A DNA stretch of 27,166 nucleotides, taken from the IMG/VR virus record IMGVR_UViG_3300021519_000820, positions 1 through 27,166 of that record. One strand, 5' to 3'. The DNA comes from a virus. The notes under the pieces are model-generated. The model was not told where the DNA came from. It was given only the letters and a program-made list of their open reading frames with translations, and made no database searches. Each line of letters opens with the position of its first letter. Position 1 is the stretch's first letter. This document shows, one piece after another, positions 15,171 to 23,410 of this stretch. The position numbers and the translations under genes are program-made.

Positions 15171-15482
15171 TTACTGACCGGGTGTATCTTTCTTATACTT
15201 CTTAACTAGAGTGTCTGTGCCTTCTTGACCTGCACCAGAAACCGGTAGAATATCTGGCTTAACATTGTTCGCTTCATGCATACTCTTATGTAGTTGCACT
15301 CCAGTAACTTGTTGCACTAAGTCCCAAATCTCTTTGTTCTTTTCCTTAGCAAGCAGATTCTCAAATTCTTTTTTCTGTTCTGGTGTTGCTTTATTTTTAA
15401 ACTTAATCAACTCCATAATACCAATGTTGCCAGCATATGCGGCTTCGGCTAACTGTTGAAAACTCTTAAAACTTTCCATCAT
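15171..15482 (-). CDS. Small protein with capsid-targeting-like N-terminus
   Basis: This 103-residue protein starts MMESFKSFQQLAE followed by AAYAG, a looser version of the F-K-x-F-x-x-L-x-E leader seen elsewhere here, with L-A-E|A as possible prohead protease site. The central part is helical and charged (IMELIKFKNKATPEQKKEFE, then EKNKEIWDLVQQVTG), and the tail is hydrophilic (DTLVKKYKKDTPGQ). No enzyme motif is recognised. The ATG overlaps the stop of the 93-residue gene. It is the last gene of the right late block, immediately before the glycan cassette (17-base gap). A head-internal or structural role is an inference. Confidence 0.7.
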   Translation of the reverse strand: MMESFKSFQQLAEAAYAGNIGIMELIKFKNKATPEQKKEFENLLAKEKNKEIWDLVQQVTGVQLHKSMHEANNVKPDILPVSGAGQEGTDTLVKKYKKDTPGQ

Positions 15483-15760
15483 TCATCCCTAGTTAAATTT
15501 AAAATCTTTTGTATCTGCGCTTCAATCACAGGCTTACGATTGGGCCACTTGATGATTGGTTGATCCGCAGTCTTCAATAATTTAGTCAGGAATGGAATAA
15601 TTAATTTCTCAACTTCTTTTAATCTATCTTGATATGCTTGCACGGTGCCATCTTTTTCTGCAAGTATAGCATTATACTCTTCTTCATCAGTAGCGGTGAA
15701 TCCAAAATCATTATCACCGTACTCTTTCATGATCTCATTAATATTAAACTTGCGATCCAT
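15479..15760 (-). CDS. Small conserved-type phage protein of unknown function
   Basis: This 93-residue protein starts MDRKFNINEIMKEYGDNDFG. The segment FGFTATDEEEYNAILAEKDG leads into a helical, coiled-coil-like stretch (QAYQDRLKEVEKLIIPFLTK) and ends LNLTRDE. Similar small proteins opening with a D-N-D-F-G-F-T/S-A motif occur, as I recall, in aquatic T4-like phages without known function. It overlaps both neighbours by one to four bases, inside the operon with the ligase-like and nuclease-like genes, so it could be a partner of those enzymes. That is inference only. Confidence 0.7.
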   Translation of the reverse strand: MDRKFNINEIMKEYGDNDFGFTATDEEEYNAILAEKDGTVQAYQDRLKEVEKLIIPFLTKLLKTADQPIIKWPNRKPVIEAQIQKILNLTRDE

Positions 15761-16992
15761 TACTTACTCCAATTTTTTGTCGCATTGAAGTTTGCATGGG
15801 CGAACTCAAGTCTATCAATCAATTTTACAGCATTACCCTTTAGTTTGTCAACAGCAACGAACCCCTCTGGGTTGGTAATTTTGTAACCATCATCGGTCTG
15901 TAGGAAGGTACCAGTTACTTGTTTCATACCTTGCAGTTTCTTAACAATCATGTTCTTAGAATCTACCAGAGCATTCATCAAGTCAAAAATATTTTTTAGT
16001 TCGGCTGCATTGTTACGATAGAAATGCATGTATTCATTCTTTTCAGCCTGACGTTTCAATTTGGTATCTTCTTTTTTAGCGGCGATGATTTCTTTATTTA
16101 ATCTATCCTCAACCCATCTAGTTAATTCTTGAACATGTTTACCAGTATCTTTGATATGTTCACCAGAACGAACTTTTGTATTGTTAAATGTTTTGATTTG
16201 TACTAGCAACGTATCGTTAGTCGCAATACGATTCAATGATAGTGCATTTAACTTCTGAAAGATTATTCCTGCTTGAGAAAGGATTTGTGTAATTTCTCTC
16301 GTTTCTTGATCGGTGAATGATGCTGTACCAGATGCATCAATAAAGTATGCATCACGGAACCAAACATCTTTGGTAGTCTTCAAGTGGTTGATATCAATAT
16401 TGAAAGATGCTTTCATATCAGAGAAAGTCTTACCCGTATATGATGTATGAAATACAATACCAAGTTGTGCCGCTAACATAGTCTTAGCTAAATTAGAACT
16501 TGATGGAACAGCATACACGATTGTATTTGGTTGAAATGTTATGTATGATTCACCATCAATGATTTTCTTTTCAATGTCACCTTTGGCAAACATCATATCG
16601 CCTTGCAACACACCATCAATACCAAGTTTAGCGAGATAACGCAATGCAACTTTCAACTTAGCATTTAATCCTTCTGATGGATGATTAGCATCAATATCAT
16701 CATCAGTATAATTCAACTTAGGATTAGCATTAAAGACTCCCTTGGTACCGACAAAGAACTTACCATTGTCAGGATTAGTACCGCAGAAGACAGCGGGGGC
16801 ACCGTCCCACTTAGTCGTTAGATTAACTTTACTGTCAGCATGACCAGCAAGCATATCTCTAAGTGAACGGAGAAAATTAATAGCATCACGGGCGCCGGCG
16901 ACACCACGATTTAGAACTTCGTCTTCAATGTGTTCTAAGTGAAGGTTAGCACCTTCTTTTTTTGCTTCGGTTAAGAATTCTGTGAATTTCAT
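15760..16992 (-). CDS. Ligase-superfamily nucleotidyltransferase-like protein with capsid-targeting-like leader
   Basis: A 410-residue protein starting MKFTEFLTE followed by AKKEG, a capsid-targeting-like leader. Motifs of the covalent nucleotidyltransferase (DNA/RNA ligase) superfamily can be read in order. Motif I is TTKWDGAPAVF with Lys 61 as the K-x-D-G lysine, a motif III-like element is VLQGDMMF at 128-135, and a motif IIIa-like one is NTIVYAVP. Motif IV-like NPEGFVAV lies at 374-381 and motif V-like NAVKLIDR at 387-394. The long insert between III and IV is helical and charged. The superfamily transfers AMP or GMP from the lysine to nucleic-acid ends; here the activity is inferred. The order of motifs is convincing, but Asp in place of Glu in motif III is unusual. 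Its start overlaps the upstream stop. Confidence 0.7.
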   Translation of the reverse strand: MKFTEFLTEAKKEGANLHLEHIEDEVLNRGVAGARDAINFLRSLRDMLAGHADSKVNLTTKWDGAPAVFCGTNPDNGKFFVGTKGVFNANPKLNYTDDDIDANHPSEGLNAKLKVALRYLAKLGIDGVLQGDMMFAKGDIEKKIIDGESYITFQPNTIVYAVPSSSNLAKTMLAAQLGIVFHTSYTGKTFSDMKASFNIDINHLKTTKDVWFRDAYFIDASGTASFTDQETREITQILSQAGIIFQKLNALSLNRIATNDTLLVQIKTFNNTKVRSGEHIKDTGKHVQELTRWVEDRLNKEIIAAKKEDTKLKRQAEKNEYMHFYRNNAAELKNIFDLMNALVDSKNMIVKKLQGMKQVTGTFLQTDDGYKITNPEGFVAVDKLKGNAVKLIDRLEFAHANFNATKNWSK

Positions 16993-17771
16993 ATCTCTTT
17001 TGCTTTTGATCCGATTAGTCGTTTTGGCATTATCAAAACACGAACTCCACTATATGTTTTACCACCAGACTCATAATTTCTTCCCGATGAATATCTGGCA
17101 CCAATAATAGCAGTGTAATCATTACTCATAAACTCTTTTACGTCTGGATTATAACTGGCATGTGCAGTAAAATCCATTTTGTGTTTATCACCAGACTTAG
17201 TGAATTTAATATCACCTTGACCAATCAAGTGAATATTATCAATTCCATATTTTGATGCGCCAAATAATGGTCCATAAACAGCTTTACCAATGAGTGATTT
17301 ATCTTTAATTGTTCTACAAAAACGTTCTTTGCCATCGACAACAGATTTATGATATCCAGTCAATGTTTTTAGAAAATCAACCACACCTTTATCTTTTGAA
17401 ATTGATCCAGATTTTTCACCATCAGCTTTTGTAGTGATGCCACTATATTGTTGAAAACCAGACGCATCTTTACCCATTTTATGTGATATAAAACAAGTAT
17501 CAATAAACTTCTTTCTCTTAGAATCGTATGTGACTAATGCAATATCAGCTTTTGGTGTACCTTCAACTTTGTTTGCACCATAAACATCTTTGAACGTATG
17601 TTTACCTGCTACAACTGTAATAGGTGCACCAATTTTGGCAATATAACCATTAATTTGCATCAATACATCCAATTCACCTCGCTCAGTGGGAGTGGGTGAA
17701 TTTAGAATATATGATTTGTCCAAATCTTTCATCTTATAAAGTAAGCCGTGAACTTTTGCTGAACCTGCCAT
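16989..17771 (-). CDS. Putative PD-(D/E)xK-like nuclease-fold phage protein
   Basis: This 260-residue protein starts MAGSAKVHGLLYKMKDLDKS. Its best clue is GTPKADIALVTYDSK (Asp 76), followed 20 residues later by DTCFISHKMG (Lys 98) and GFQQYSGI. Spacing and hydrophobic strands match a PD-(D/E)xK-type core in which the second acid is replaced by Ser (S-x-K). I recall KAD...ISHK...FQQYSG in relatives from other aquatic phages. The tail is beta-rich and basic (VRVLIMPKRLIGSKAKEI). It is the first gene after the best late promoter in the window and directly precedes the ligase-like gene (ATGA overlap), so a nuclease/ligase pair is possible. Without a structure comparison this remains tentative. 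Confidence 0.6.
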   Translation of the reverse strand: MAGSAKVHGLLYKMKDLDKSYILNSPTPTERGELDVLMQINGYIAKIGAPITVVAGKHTFKDVYGANKVEGTPKADIALVTYDSKRKKFIDTCFISHKMGKDASGFQQYSGITTKADGEKSGSISKDKGVVDFLKTLTGYHKSVVDGKERFCRTIKDKSLIGKAVYGPLFGASKYGIDNIHLIGQGDIKFTKSGDKHKMDFTAHASYNPDVKEFMSNDYTAIIGARYSSGRNYESGGKTYSGVRVLIMPKRLIGSKAKEI

Positions 17772-17791
17772 GTAATCTCCATTTTATAGAG

Positions 17792-17799
17792 TATTTATA
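17792..17799 (-). promoter_or_regulatory. T4-type late promoter
   Basis: The minus strand has an exact TATAAATA, the T4 late promoter -10 recognised by gp55-type sigma factor. It lies 20 bases before the ATG at 17771 and overlaps the last codons of the helicase gene. It would switch transcription from the replication block to the late block of nuclease-like, ligase-like and small proteins. Confidence 0.7.
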
Positions 17800-19195
17800 C
17801 ACGCACACCTTCAAACTTGGAGTTAAATCTACGCTCACGATTTCCGAAAGTATTCAGTGGCTTGTCTTCAGCAATCTGTCCAGAATCAACAATAGTCTGC
17901 GCTGAATCCTCTACATCATACAACTTCATCTTTGATCTGTCAACACCCACCACAAACTTTTTGTTCATACTTGGATCATTGTACCTATTCTTCAACTGTT
18001 TGACCATGATCTGATTTAATTGTTGCAACTCTTCGGTACTAATCAATGCAAACATAAAGTCGGCAGTGGCTGGCAAACCAAACGATTCTGAAGTATCTTC
18101 CAGTCCAACATCAGAATTACTGAACCCTGATCTGGTAGTTTGTGTCGCAGATACGATTGGTACATTAAATTCTACAGCAAGACCACGCAACTCTTCAGCA
18201 ATAGACTTGATGTAAGTATATGAGTTGACGTTAGCACCTTGTTTCATCCTTGAAGAACAACAGATATTCAAGTAATCAATAAAAATAATCTTTGGTCTGA
18301 AATTCTTCTTCAACTGCAATTCATTCAATAAAGAACGAAAGTGCATAGAACCAGCCGCAGCGGTTGGATATTCTTTGATGATCAATTTACCACGGGTCTT
18401 GGACTGAAGTGCCTCAAATCTACGGAGATAATCTTCTTTAGCGATGATGTGTAGATCATCCAGCTTTATATTCAATAAGTTGGCATCAATACGTTCAGCA
18501 ATCTTTTCTTCGGCCATCTCAAGTGTAATGTATAAAACATCATAACCAGCAGAAATACAGCCTGCGGCTACATGACACATAAAAAGAGACTTACCCACAC
18601 CAGTACCAGCAAGGGCAATATTGAGTGTTTTATTTGGTAGACCACCTTTTGTGATCTTGTTAAAGAATTCCAAGTCAAATGGAATTCGCTCTTCTTTGTG
18701 TCTGTAGAAATTAAATCTTGATTCATAATCATCCAAATAGTCATGACCTACGTTATTGTCAAATGATACACCCAACGCATCAGAAAGAATCTTTGGTATC
18801 TCACCCTTTGCTTTACCAGATTTTTTATCATCTAGAATGGATACAGATTCCATGATAGCATTGTAGATAGCTTTGTCCTGACAAAACTTTTCAGTCTGTT
18901 CGGTTAGCCATTGCATCTCAGTTGGTTCATCTTTCTCAGCATGAATTGATTTGAGAATTTCAATGGCACCACGAACTTGTTCTTCTGTATGAGATTTACT
19001 TTCAGAGAAGTTAATTATCAATGCTTCGTTTGTTGGTAGTACCTTGTACTTGTCTACAAAATCTGCAATCTCTTTGTAAACAAGTTTTTCAGTATTGTCT
19101 GAGAAATATTCAGCATCAATGAATGGTAACACCTTACGTGTGTACTCTTCATTATATACTAGATTTTTCAGGATGGAAAGTTCAAGTCTGTTCAT
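17795..19195 (-). CDS. 41: Replicative DNA helicase, gp41/DnaB type
   Basis: This 466-residue RecA-fold hexameric helicase has close to the length of T4 gp41 (475). Walker A is ALAGTGVGKSLFMCHVAA; LYITLEMAEEKIAERID gives the H1a glutamate region; KIIFIDYLNICCS is Walker B; PIVSATQTTRSGF is the H3 motif. The N-terminal helical region (MNRLELSILKNLVYNEEY) fits the DnaB/gp41 collar. It is expected to unwind the lagging-strand template 5' to 3' at the phage replication fork with primase and loader proteins encoded elsewhere. It follows uvsX and the small gene at 19198, as in T4 (uvsX-40-41). All key motifs look intact. Confidence 0.95.
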   Translation of the reverse strand: MNRLELSILKNLVYNEEYTRKVLPFIDAEYFSDNTEKLVYKEIADFVDKYKVLPTNEALIINFSESKSHTEEQVRGAIEILKSIHAEKDEPTEMQWLTEQTEKFCQDKAIYNAIMESVSILDDKKSGKAKGEIPKILSDALGVSFDNNVGHDYLDDYESRFNFYRHKEERIPFDLEFFNKITKGGLPNKTLNIALAGTGVGKSLFMCHVAAGCISAGYDVLYITLEMAEEKIAERIDANLLNIKLDDLHIIAKEDYLRRFEALQSKTRGKLIIKEYPTAAAGSMHFRSLLNELQLKKNFRPKIIFIDYLNICCSSRMKQGANVNSYTYIKSIAEELRGLAVEFNVPIVSATQTTRSGFSNSDVGLEDTSESFGLPATADFMFALISTEELQQLNQIMVKQLKNRYNDPSMNKKFVVGVDRSKMKLYDVEDSAQTIVDSGQIAEDKPLNTFGNRERRFNSKFEGVRV

Positions 19196-19197
19196 TA

Positions 19198-19566
19198 TTA
19201 AATATTTGATTCGTCCGAATAGAAAGTTCTAGGCGATTCAAATTGTCCGTCCATTAAAATTAGTGTTGTGAGAATGTCACCCATCATTGTAACAAATTTC
19301 TCATCGTCAATCAAGTCTTTTCTTGCGTATTCACCAGACTCAACGACTTGATATCCAAATTTGAATACTGCACCAAAGCCTTCCTCAGCAACAGATGCAC
19401 CAGTATAGTAATACAAAATACCAGCATAAGGACCTTTAATGATCCTTATGCCAGTTAAATCACTATCTTCAAAATCATGGAATTCATAATCAATTCCAAC
19501 TTCAATACCCTTAGACTTCTTCCAGAACGATATCTTTTCCCATAATGCTGCCATAAGCAATTTCAT
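19198..19566 (-). CDS. Small protein between uvsX and 41; positional equivalent of T4 gene 40
   Basis: This 122-residue protein starts MKLLMAALWEKISFWKKSKG with GAGG seven bases before the ATG. The start lies 56 bases inside the end of the uvsX gene, an unusually long overlap for this window; a second in-frame ATG at 19554 is an alternative. The protein has a hydrophobic segment (GPYAGILYYYTGASVAEEGF) and an acidic beta-rich middle (YEFHDFEDSDLTGIRIIKG). In T4 the gene in this slot is 40, encoding a head-vertex assembly factor. Position supports a relationship but I cannot confirm it from the residues. Confidence 0.75.
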   Translation of the reverse strand: MKLLMAALWEKISFWKKSKGIEVGIDYEFHDFEDSDLTGIRIIKGPYAGILYYYTGASVAEEGFGAVFKFGYQVVESGEYARKDLIDDEKFVTMMGDILTTLILMDGQFESPRTFYSDESNI

Positions 19567-20557
19567 ATTTCTTCCTCACATACTCTTTAAAGGTTTCACT
19601 CTCTAGGAGTTCATCCCAGAATTCAGCAGTCATTGTATCTGCCAGACGTTTCTTATCACCAATCTCACCAGTTTCAGGATCAACTTTAGCATACCAACCA
19701 TTACTTGGCTTAGTTACAAAATTACCTTCAAGGGCGACATCCATTAAACCAGAATACTTATTCATGCCACCTTCATATGCAACTGTGATTGGTATTTTAG
19801 ACTTCTCTTTTACATAACGTGATTTCTCAACGTTGATGATGAAGTTATAACCAACAATCTCAGTACCTTCTTTTTCTTGTTGGCGACCCAAGATGAAAAT
19901 ATTATCAGCAGAGTAGTAAGAACCTGTACCACCACCAACAACATCTTTAGCATACAATTCCATAGTCTTGTAAGTATGATTAACAACAACCATTGGAATA
20001 TCTTTCAATGACAAGTGTGGAGTTACCATACGGAACAAACTCTTAACTTGTTTCGCACGTGACATATCTGCAACAGACTTACCTTCAAGTGCATCTTCTA
20101 CTTCTTTTTTACTCGCAAGATTACCGATAGAATCAACAAGAATAATAACATTGTCGCCACGTTCAATTCCTTCCAACTGTTTCATAATATCAAACTTCAA
20201 CTGTTCAATGTCAGTCAATGGTGTGTGCAATACACGATTCATATCAATATTGAACGTTTCAAAGTAAGATTTAGGAGTACCAAATTCGCTATCATAGAAT
20301 AACATAACGGCTTCTGGATATTTCTCCATGTAAGACTTAGCCATCAATAAACTGAAAGCAGTCTTAAAGTGTTTAGATGGACCAGCCCACATCGTAAGAC
20401 CTGGAGTTAATCCACCATCTAGCCTGCCAGACAATGCAACGTTAATCATAGGGACTGATGTTGCGATCATGTCTTTCTCATTAAAGAACTTTGATTTGGC
20501 CAAAATCGCACTATCTTTAATAGTACTGTTCTTTTTAATTTTATCAAGTAAACTCAT
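19511..20557 (-). CDS. uvsX: UvsX-type RecA-like recombinase
   Basis: This 348-residue protein has the T4 UvsX-type Walker A MWAGPSKHFKTAFSLLMAKS, in which GPSxxFK(S/T) replaces the standard loop, and Walker B NVIILVDSIGNLASKKE. MVVVNHTYKTMELYAKD and GGGTGSYYSADNIFILGR correspond to the L1/L2 DNA-binding region and following strand. T4 UvsX has 391 residues, so this is a slightly short but complete core. It polymerises on single-stranded DNA for strand invasion and recombination-dependent replication. It is placed just after the DNA polymerase gene and before the gp40-position gene and helicase. Confidence 0.95.
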   Translation of the reverse strand: MSLLDKIKKNSTIKDSAILAKSKFFNEKDMIATSVPMINVALSGRLDGGLTPGLTMWAGPSKHFKTAFSLLMAKSYMEKYPEAVMLFYDSEFGTPKSYFETFNIDMNRVLHTPLTDIEQLKFDIMKQLEGIERGDNVIILVDSIGNLASKKEVEDALEGKSVADMSRAKQVKSLFRMVTPHLSLKDIPMVVVNHTYKTMELYAKDVVGGGTGSYYSADNIFILGRQQEKEGTEIVGYNFIINVEKSRYVKEKSKIPITVAYEGGMNKYSGLMDVALEGNFVTKPSNGWYAKVDPETGEIGDKKRLADTMTAEFWDELLESETFKEYVRKKYEIAYGSIMGKDIVLEEV

Positions 20558-20567
20558 ATTATCCTCA

Positions 20568-23117
20568 TTAGAAAAAGTCTGCTAGAGAATTTGTTTTCTC
20601 TGTTTGCCATCCGATAGAATCAAGAATAATCTTAATTGGATCTAGGAAGGCTTTGTCAAATTGTAAATCATAATCAATGTAATTGTCAAGTCCAAATTCT
20701 GGTGGCAATCGTGAAGGATATGAAATAACATTCTCACCGAATGGATTAGGTTGTTTCACGTAAGTGAATTTCAACTTCTCACCCTCTTGAATGATCTGGT
20801 ACTTATTAGTCAAATCATACTTCTTAAGGAAGTAATTATAAACCAAAGCACCACGTACATGAATCGGTGTACCCTTAGTATATATTTGACCAGCACTAGT
20901 ATAAGTCATCAAACCATTGACGGAACGTGGAAAAGAAATCTCTTCCGGTGGCAAAGATTTAAAATCTTCACGGAACTCAGCGATGAAGTCTTGTACCTGT
21001 TGTTCATTACCAGTCACAGTCAACTTAATAAGTTGTTTCATCTTCACACGAATAGCAGATGGTGTAGAAGACTTTACCATTTCTAGACCCATGACTTTCA
21101 TCTGTGGCTCTGCGTACTGAACACCTTCGTTATTATATACGTTTAGAATATATCGTTTCTTTGCAGTCCATATACCTTTGTTGGATAAACCTTCACGCTT
21201 CATTTGCATCTTCTGTTCGTATGCATGAACATATTGAGCCAACTCTTCATATGATTCATCAATGTATGGTTGAAGTTTTTGTTCACAAACACGATCCATA
21301 AACTCAATTACTTTTTGTTTATCAATGTTAGGAGACACAACTCCATTTGCACCATAAACTTTCTCAACTAAACCATTCATACGAAGATAAATTGAATCTG
21401 TATCGGATGCAATTACATAGTCTTCATTAGTCTTCAACAACTTATTCATGTAAAGATTAATCTTATTCTCAATCCAACGAATAGATAATTGACCAGCAAG
21501 TGTAATTGCTAACGCTTGGCGCAAATCATAGAATCGGAAGTACTGTGAACCCATCGCACCATAAGCGGAGTTTAAGGACACTTTCTTAGCCAACTGCAAG
21601 TTTTCGTAACGAGAAATTCTATTTTCAATATCACGTTTCTTTCTAGCATCTTTCTCCAACTCATACTCTTGTTTGGCTTGAAGCATCAACTTCTTAAACT
21701 TCTTGCGGTCATTATACATTTCTTCCAACATTGTAGGCAAGAACCCACGAATGTTTGTTCGGAAGAACTGTCCGTTCGGAGTAATAGTGACACCATCCAG
21801 AACTGAAGTATCAATTTCTTGATTCAATAATTTCTCAACATTAACACCATCCGATATGATCTGGCGCATTTCTGGTGTATAATCACGTGGCTCAATCAAT
21901 GTCTCAGGTGAAATATTATATTGCATCATCAAGTGTGGATACAAACTGTTCAAGTCAAACGATGCAACCCAATCATGCATACCAATCTGTGGATCTTTAA
22001 CATACGCACCTTCAAATGCACCATCTTTAATACTTGTCTCACGTGGTGGTACAACAATATTTCTCTCTAAGAGATAATTGTAAATGATGGCATCCCACAT
22101 ACGTGTTTGTGTAAATACATCTTCAAAGTTGGACTTGGTATCATATGCAAGAGTTAGTGACAACTCAATCAACTTCAATTTACTTTCCAGCTCAACAATC
22201 AATTCAACGTCAACGATGTTGTATTCAATAAACTTTTGGTAGTTCATTTTATATAATTGATGTAAGTTATCAAACTCATCATACGAGAGTTTCTGTTTAC
22301 CCAATTCAACGTTGGCGATATTGTCTAGGCGATATGATTCTTGTGACTTACCACCTGGCGCAAACCATTTATACAATTCAATGTAATCAAGTGATGCTAC
22401 ACCATAGATTTCATATGCAATTAGTTCACGACCTTTAATGTTCGTCTTACGTTCTTGCACCATATTCCATGGCGACAACTTCTTCATTTCATCTTCACCG
22501 AGAATCTTGAGGAAACGATTTACCAAATATGGAATATCAAAGAACTTGGTGTTCCAACCAGTGATGATATCTGGACAATCAAAATGCCAGTCTTCTAGGA
22601 ATAGTTTACATAGGTGATACTCATCTCGGCATTTGATATATGAAACGTTTTCATTGTAGTTGTTGAATTCACCACAACCATAAACTTTCATTGTACCATT
22701 CAGTCTCTTGATAGCAATTGCTGTAATAGGCGCATCAGCTTTATATGGATCAGGAAAACCATTCTCAGATCCAACTTCAATATCAATTACATCAATAGCA
22801 AGTAGCGATTGATTCCAGTCAATCATACCCTTGTGTTCATCGGCGATGAAAGCATACTCATAACGATTGTTGCCGTAGATTTTAAAGTTTTCAACTTCCT
22901 CATATCGCTTAACGAAATCTCGGCACTCACGTATGGAGCCAAGTTTAATCTCTTCAAGATATTCACCTTGAAGATTCTTCCAACTGGTAGGTTTCTGGGC
23001 AGGCAAAAACATTGTAGGCGTGTAGGCAACCCTCAACTTGACCCTACGACCGTTCTCAACTCCTCTATAAAGAATATTATTACCTACACACAAAACATTT
23101 GTGTAAAAGTTACTCAT
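20568..23117 (-). CDS. 43: Family B replicative DNA polymerase, gp43 type
   Basis: This 849-residue polymerase is close in length to T4 gp43 (898). The proofreading exonuclease is intact: AIDVIDIEVGS (Asp 112, Glu 114), ITGWNTKFFDIPYLVNR and YNIVDVELI. Polymerase motif A is SFDLNSLYPHLMMQYNISPE, motif B is KKVSLNSAYGAMGSQYF, and motif C is YVIASDTDSIYLRM; the late KKRYIL motif is also present. It ends with a C-terminal tail TNSLADFF resembling the peptide by which gp43-type polymerases bind the sliding clamp. It leads the replication block and abuts the small gene at 23117 with a one-base overlap. No intein or homing-endonuclease insertion is seen. Confidence 0.97.
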   Translation of the reverse strand: MSNFYTNVLCVGNNILYRGVENGRRVKLRVAYTPTMFLPAQKPTSWKNLQGEYLEEIKLGSIRECRDFVKRYEEVENFKIYGNNRYEYAFIADEHKGMIDWNQSLLAIDVIDIEVGSENGFPDPYKADAPITAIAIKRLNGTMKVYGCGEFNNYNENVSYIKCRDEYHLCKLFLEDWHFDCPDIITGWNTKFFDIPYLVNRFLKILGEDEMKKLSPWNMVQERKTNIKGRELIAYEIYGVASLDYIELYKWFAPGGKSQESYRLDNIANVELGKQKLSYDEFDNLHQLYKMNYQKFIEYNIVDVELIVELESKLKLIELSLTLAYDTKSNFEDVFTQTRMWDAIIYNYLLERNIVVPPRETSIKDGAFEGAYVKDPQIGMHDWVASFDLNSLYPHLMMQYNISPETLIEPRDYTPEMRQIISDGVNVEKLLNQEIDTSVLDGVTITPNGQFFRTNIRGFLPTMLEEMYNDRKKFKKLMLQAKQEYELEKDARKKRDIENRISRYENLQLAKKVSLNSAYGAMGSQYFRFYDLRQALAITLAGQLSIRWIENKINLYMNKLLKTNEDYVIASDTDSIYLRMNGLVEKVYGANGVVSPNIDKQKVIEFMDRVCEQKLQPYIDESYEELAQYVHAYEQKMQMKREGLSNKGIWTAKKRYILNVYNNEGVQYAEPQMKVMGLEMVKSSTPSAIRVKMKQLIKLTVTGNEQQVQDFIAEFREDFKSLPPEEISFPRSVNGLMTYTSAGQIYTKGTPIHVRGALVYNYFLKKYDLTNKYQIIQEGEKLKFTYVKQPNPFGENVISYPSRLPPEFGLDNYIDYDLQFDKAFLDPIKIILDSIGWQTEKTNSLADFF
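20660..20689 (-). promoter_or_regulatory. Candidate sigma70-like promoter upstream of uvsX
   Basis: The minus strand has TTGACA at 20689-20684 and TACAAT at 20665-20660 with an 18-base spacer, inside the 3' end of the polymerase gene and about 100 bases before uvsX. Boxes are close to consensus but also encode protein, so this may be chance. Confidence 0.3.
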
Positions 23118-23410
23118 TAGATTGGCATAGACGAGATGATTTCAATTCCTGATCCAAACATTTTACTGTATTGATTTTCAAGTTCACGGACTGGTGTTGT
23201 GATGGTTAATATATCATCATTACCAATAAGAATACCAGTTTCAAATTCTGTTGAGAATTCCAAGAATGGAGCAAAGCCCATCATAGGCTGACCATTCTGT
23301 CCTGGTTGTACAATTACCTGTACTGGCTTTTTAATTCTGAGAGTGGAGCTATTCTCATCAATATCGCCCATCAATGTCTGAGCAGTTTTAAGTGTGATAC
23401 ACTTAATCAT
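23117..23410 (-). CDS. Small conserved-type T4-like phage protein
   Basis: This 97-residue beta-rich protein starts MIKCITLKTAQTLMGDIDEN. The middle has KKPVQVIVQPGQNGQPMMGF and the end ETGILIGNDDILTITTPVRE, then NQYSKMFGSGIEI. The N-terminal pattern (a strand, then TLMGDI) and strand layout recall Sm-like small beta barrels, and a family of this type sits near the polymerase in aquatic T4-like phages as far as I recall. A ribosome site (AGGAAAGGG) lies upstream of the start. It overlaps the polymerase start by one base. Function unknown. Confidence 0.75.
   Translation of the reverse strand: MIKCITLKTAQTLMGDIDENSSTLRIKKPVQVIVQPGQNGQPMMGFAPFLEFSTEFETGILIGNDDILTITTPVRELENQYSKMFGSGIEIISSMPI

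Noticed and set aside
20751-21301. Plus-strand frames opposite the DNA polymerase
   Set aside because: The polymerase motifs are intact throughout, so these are antisense shadows.
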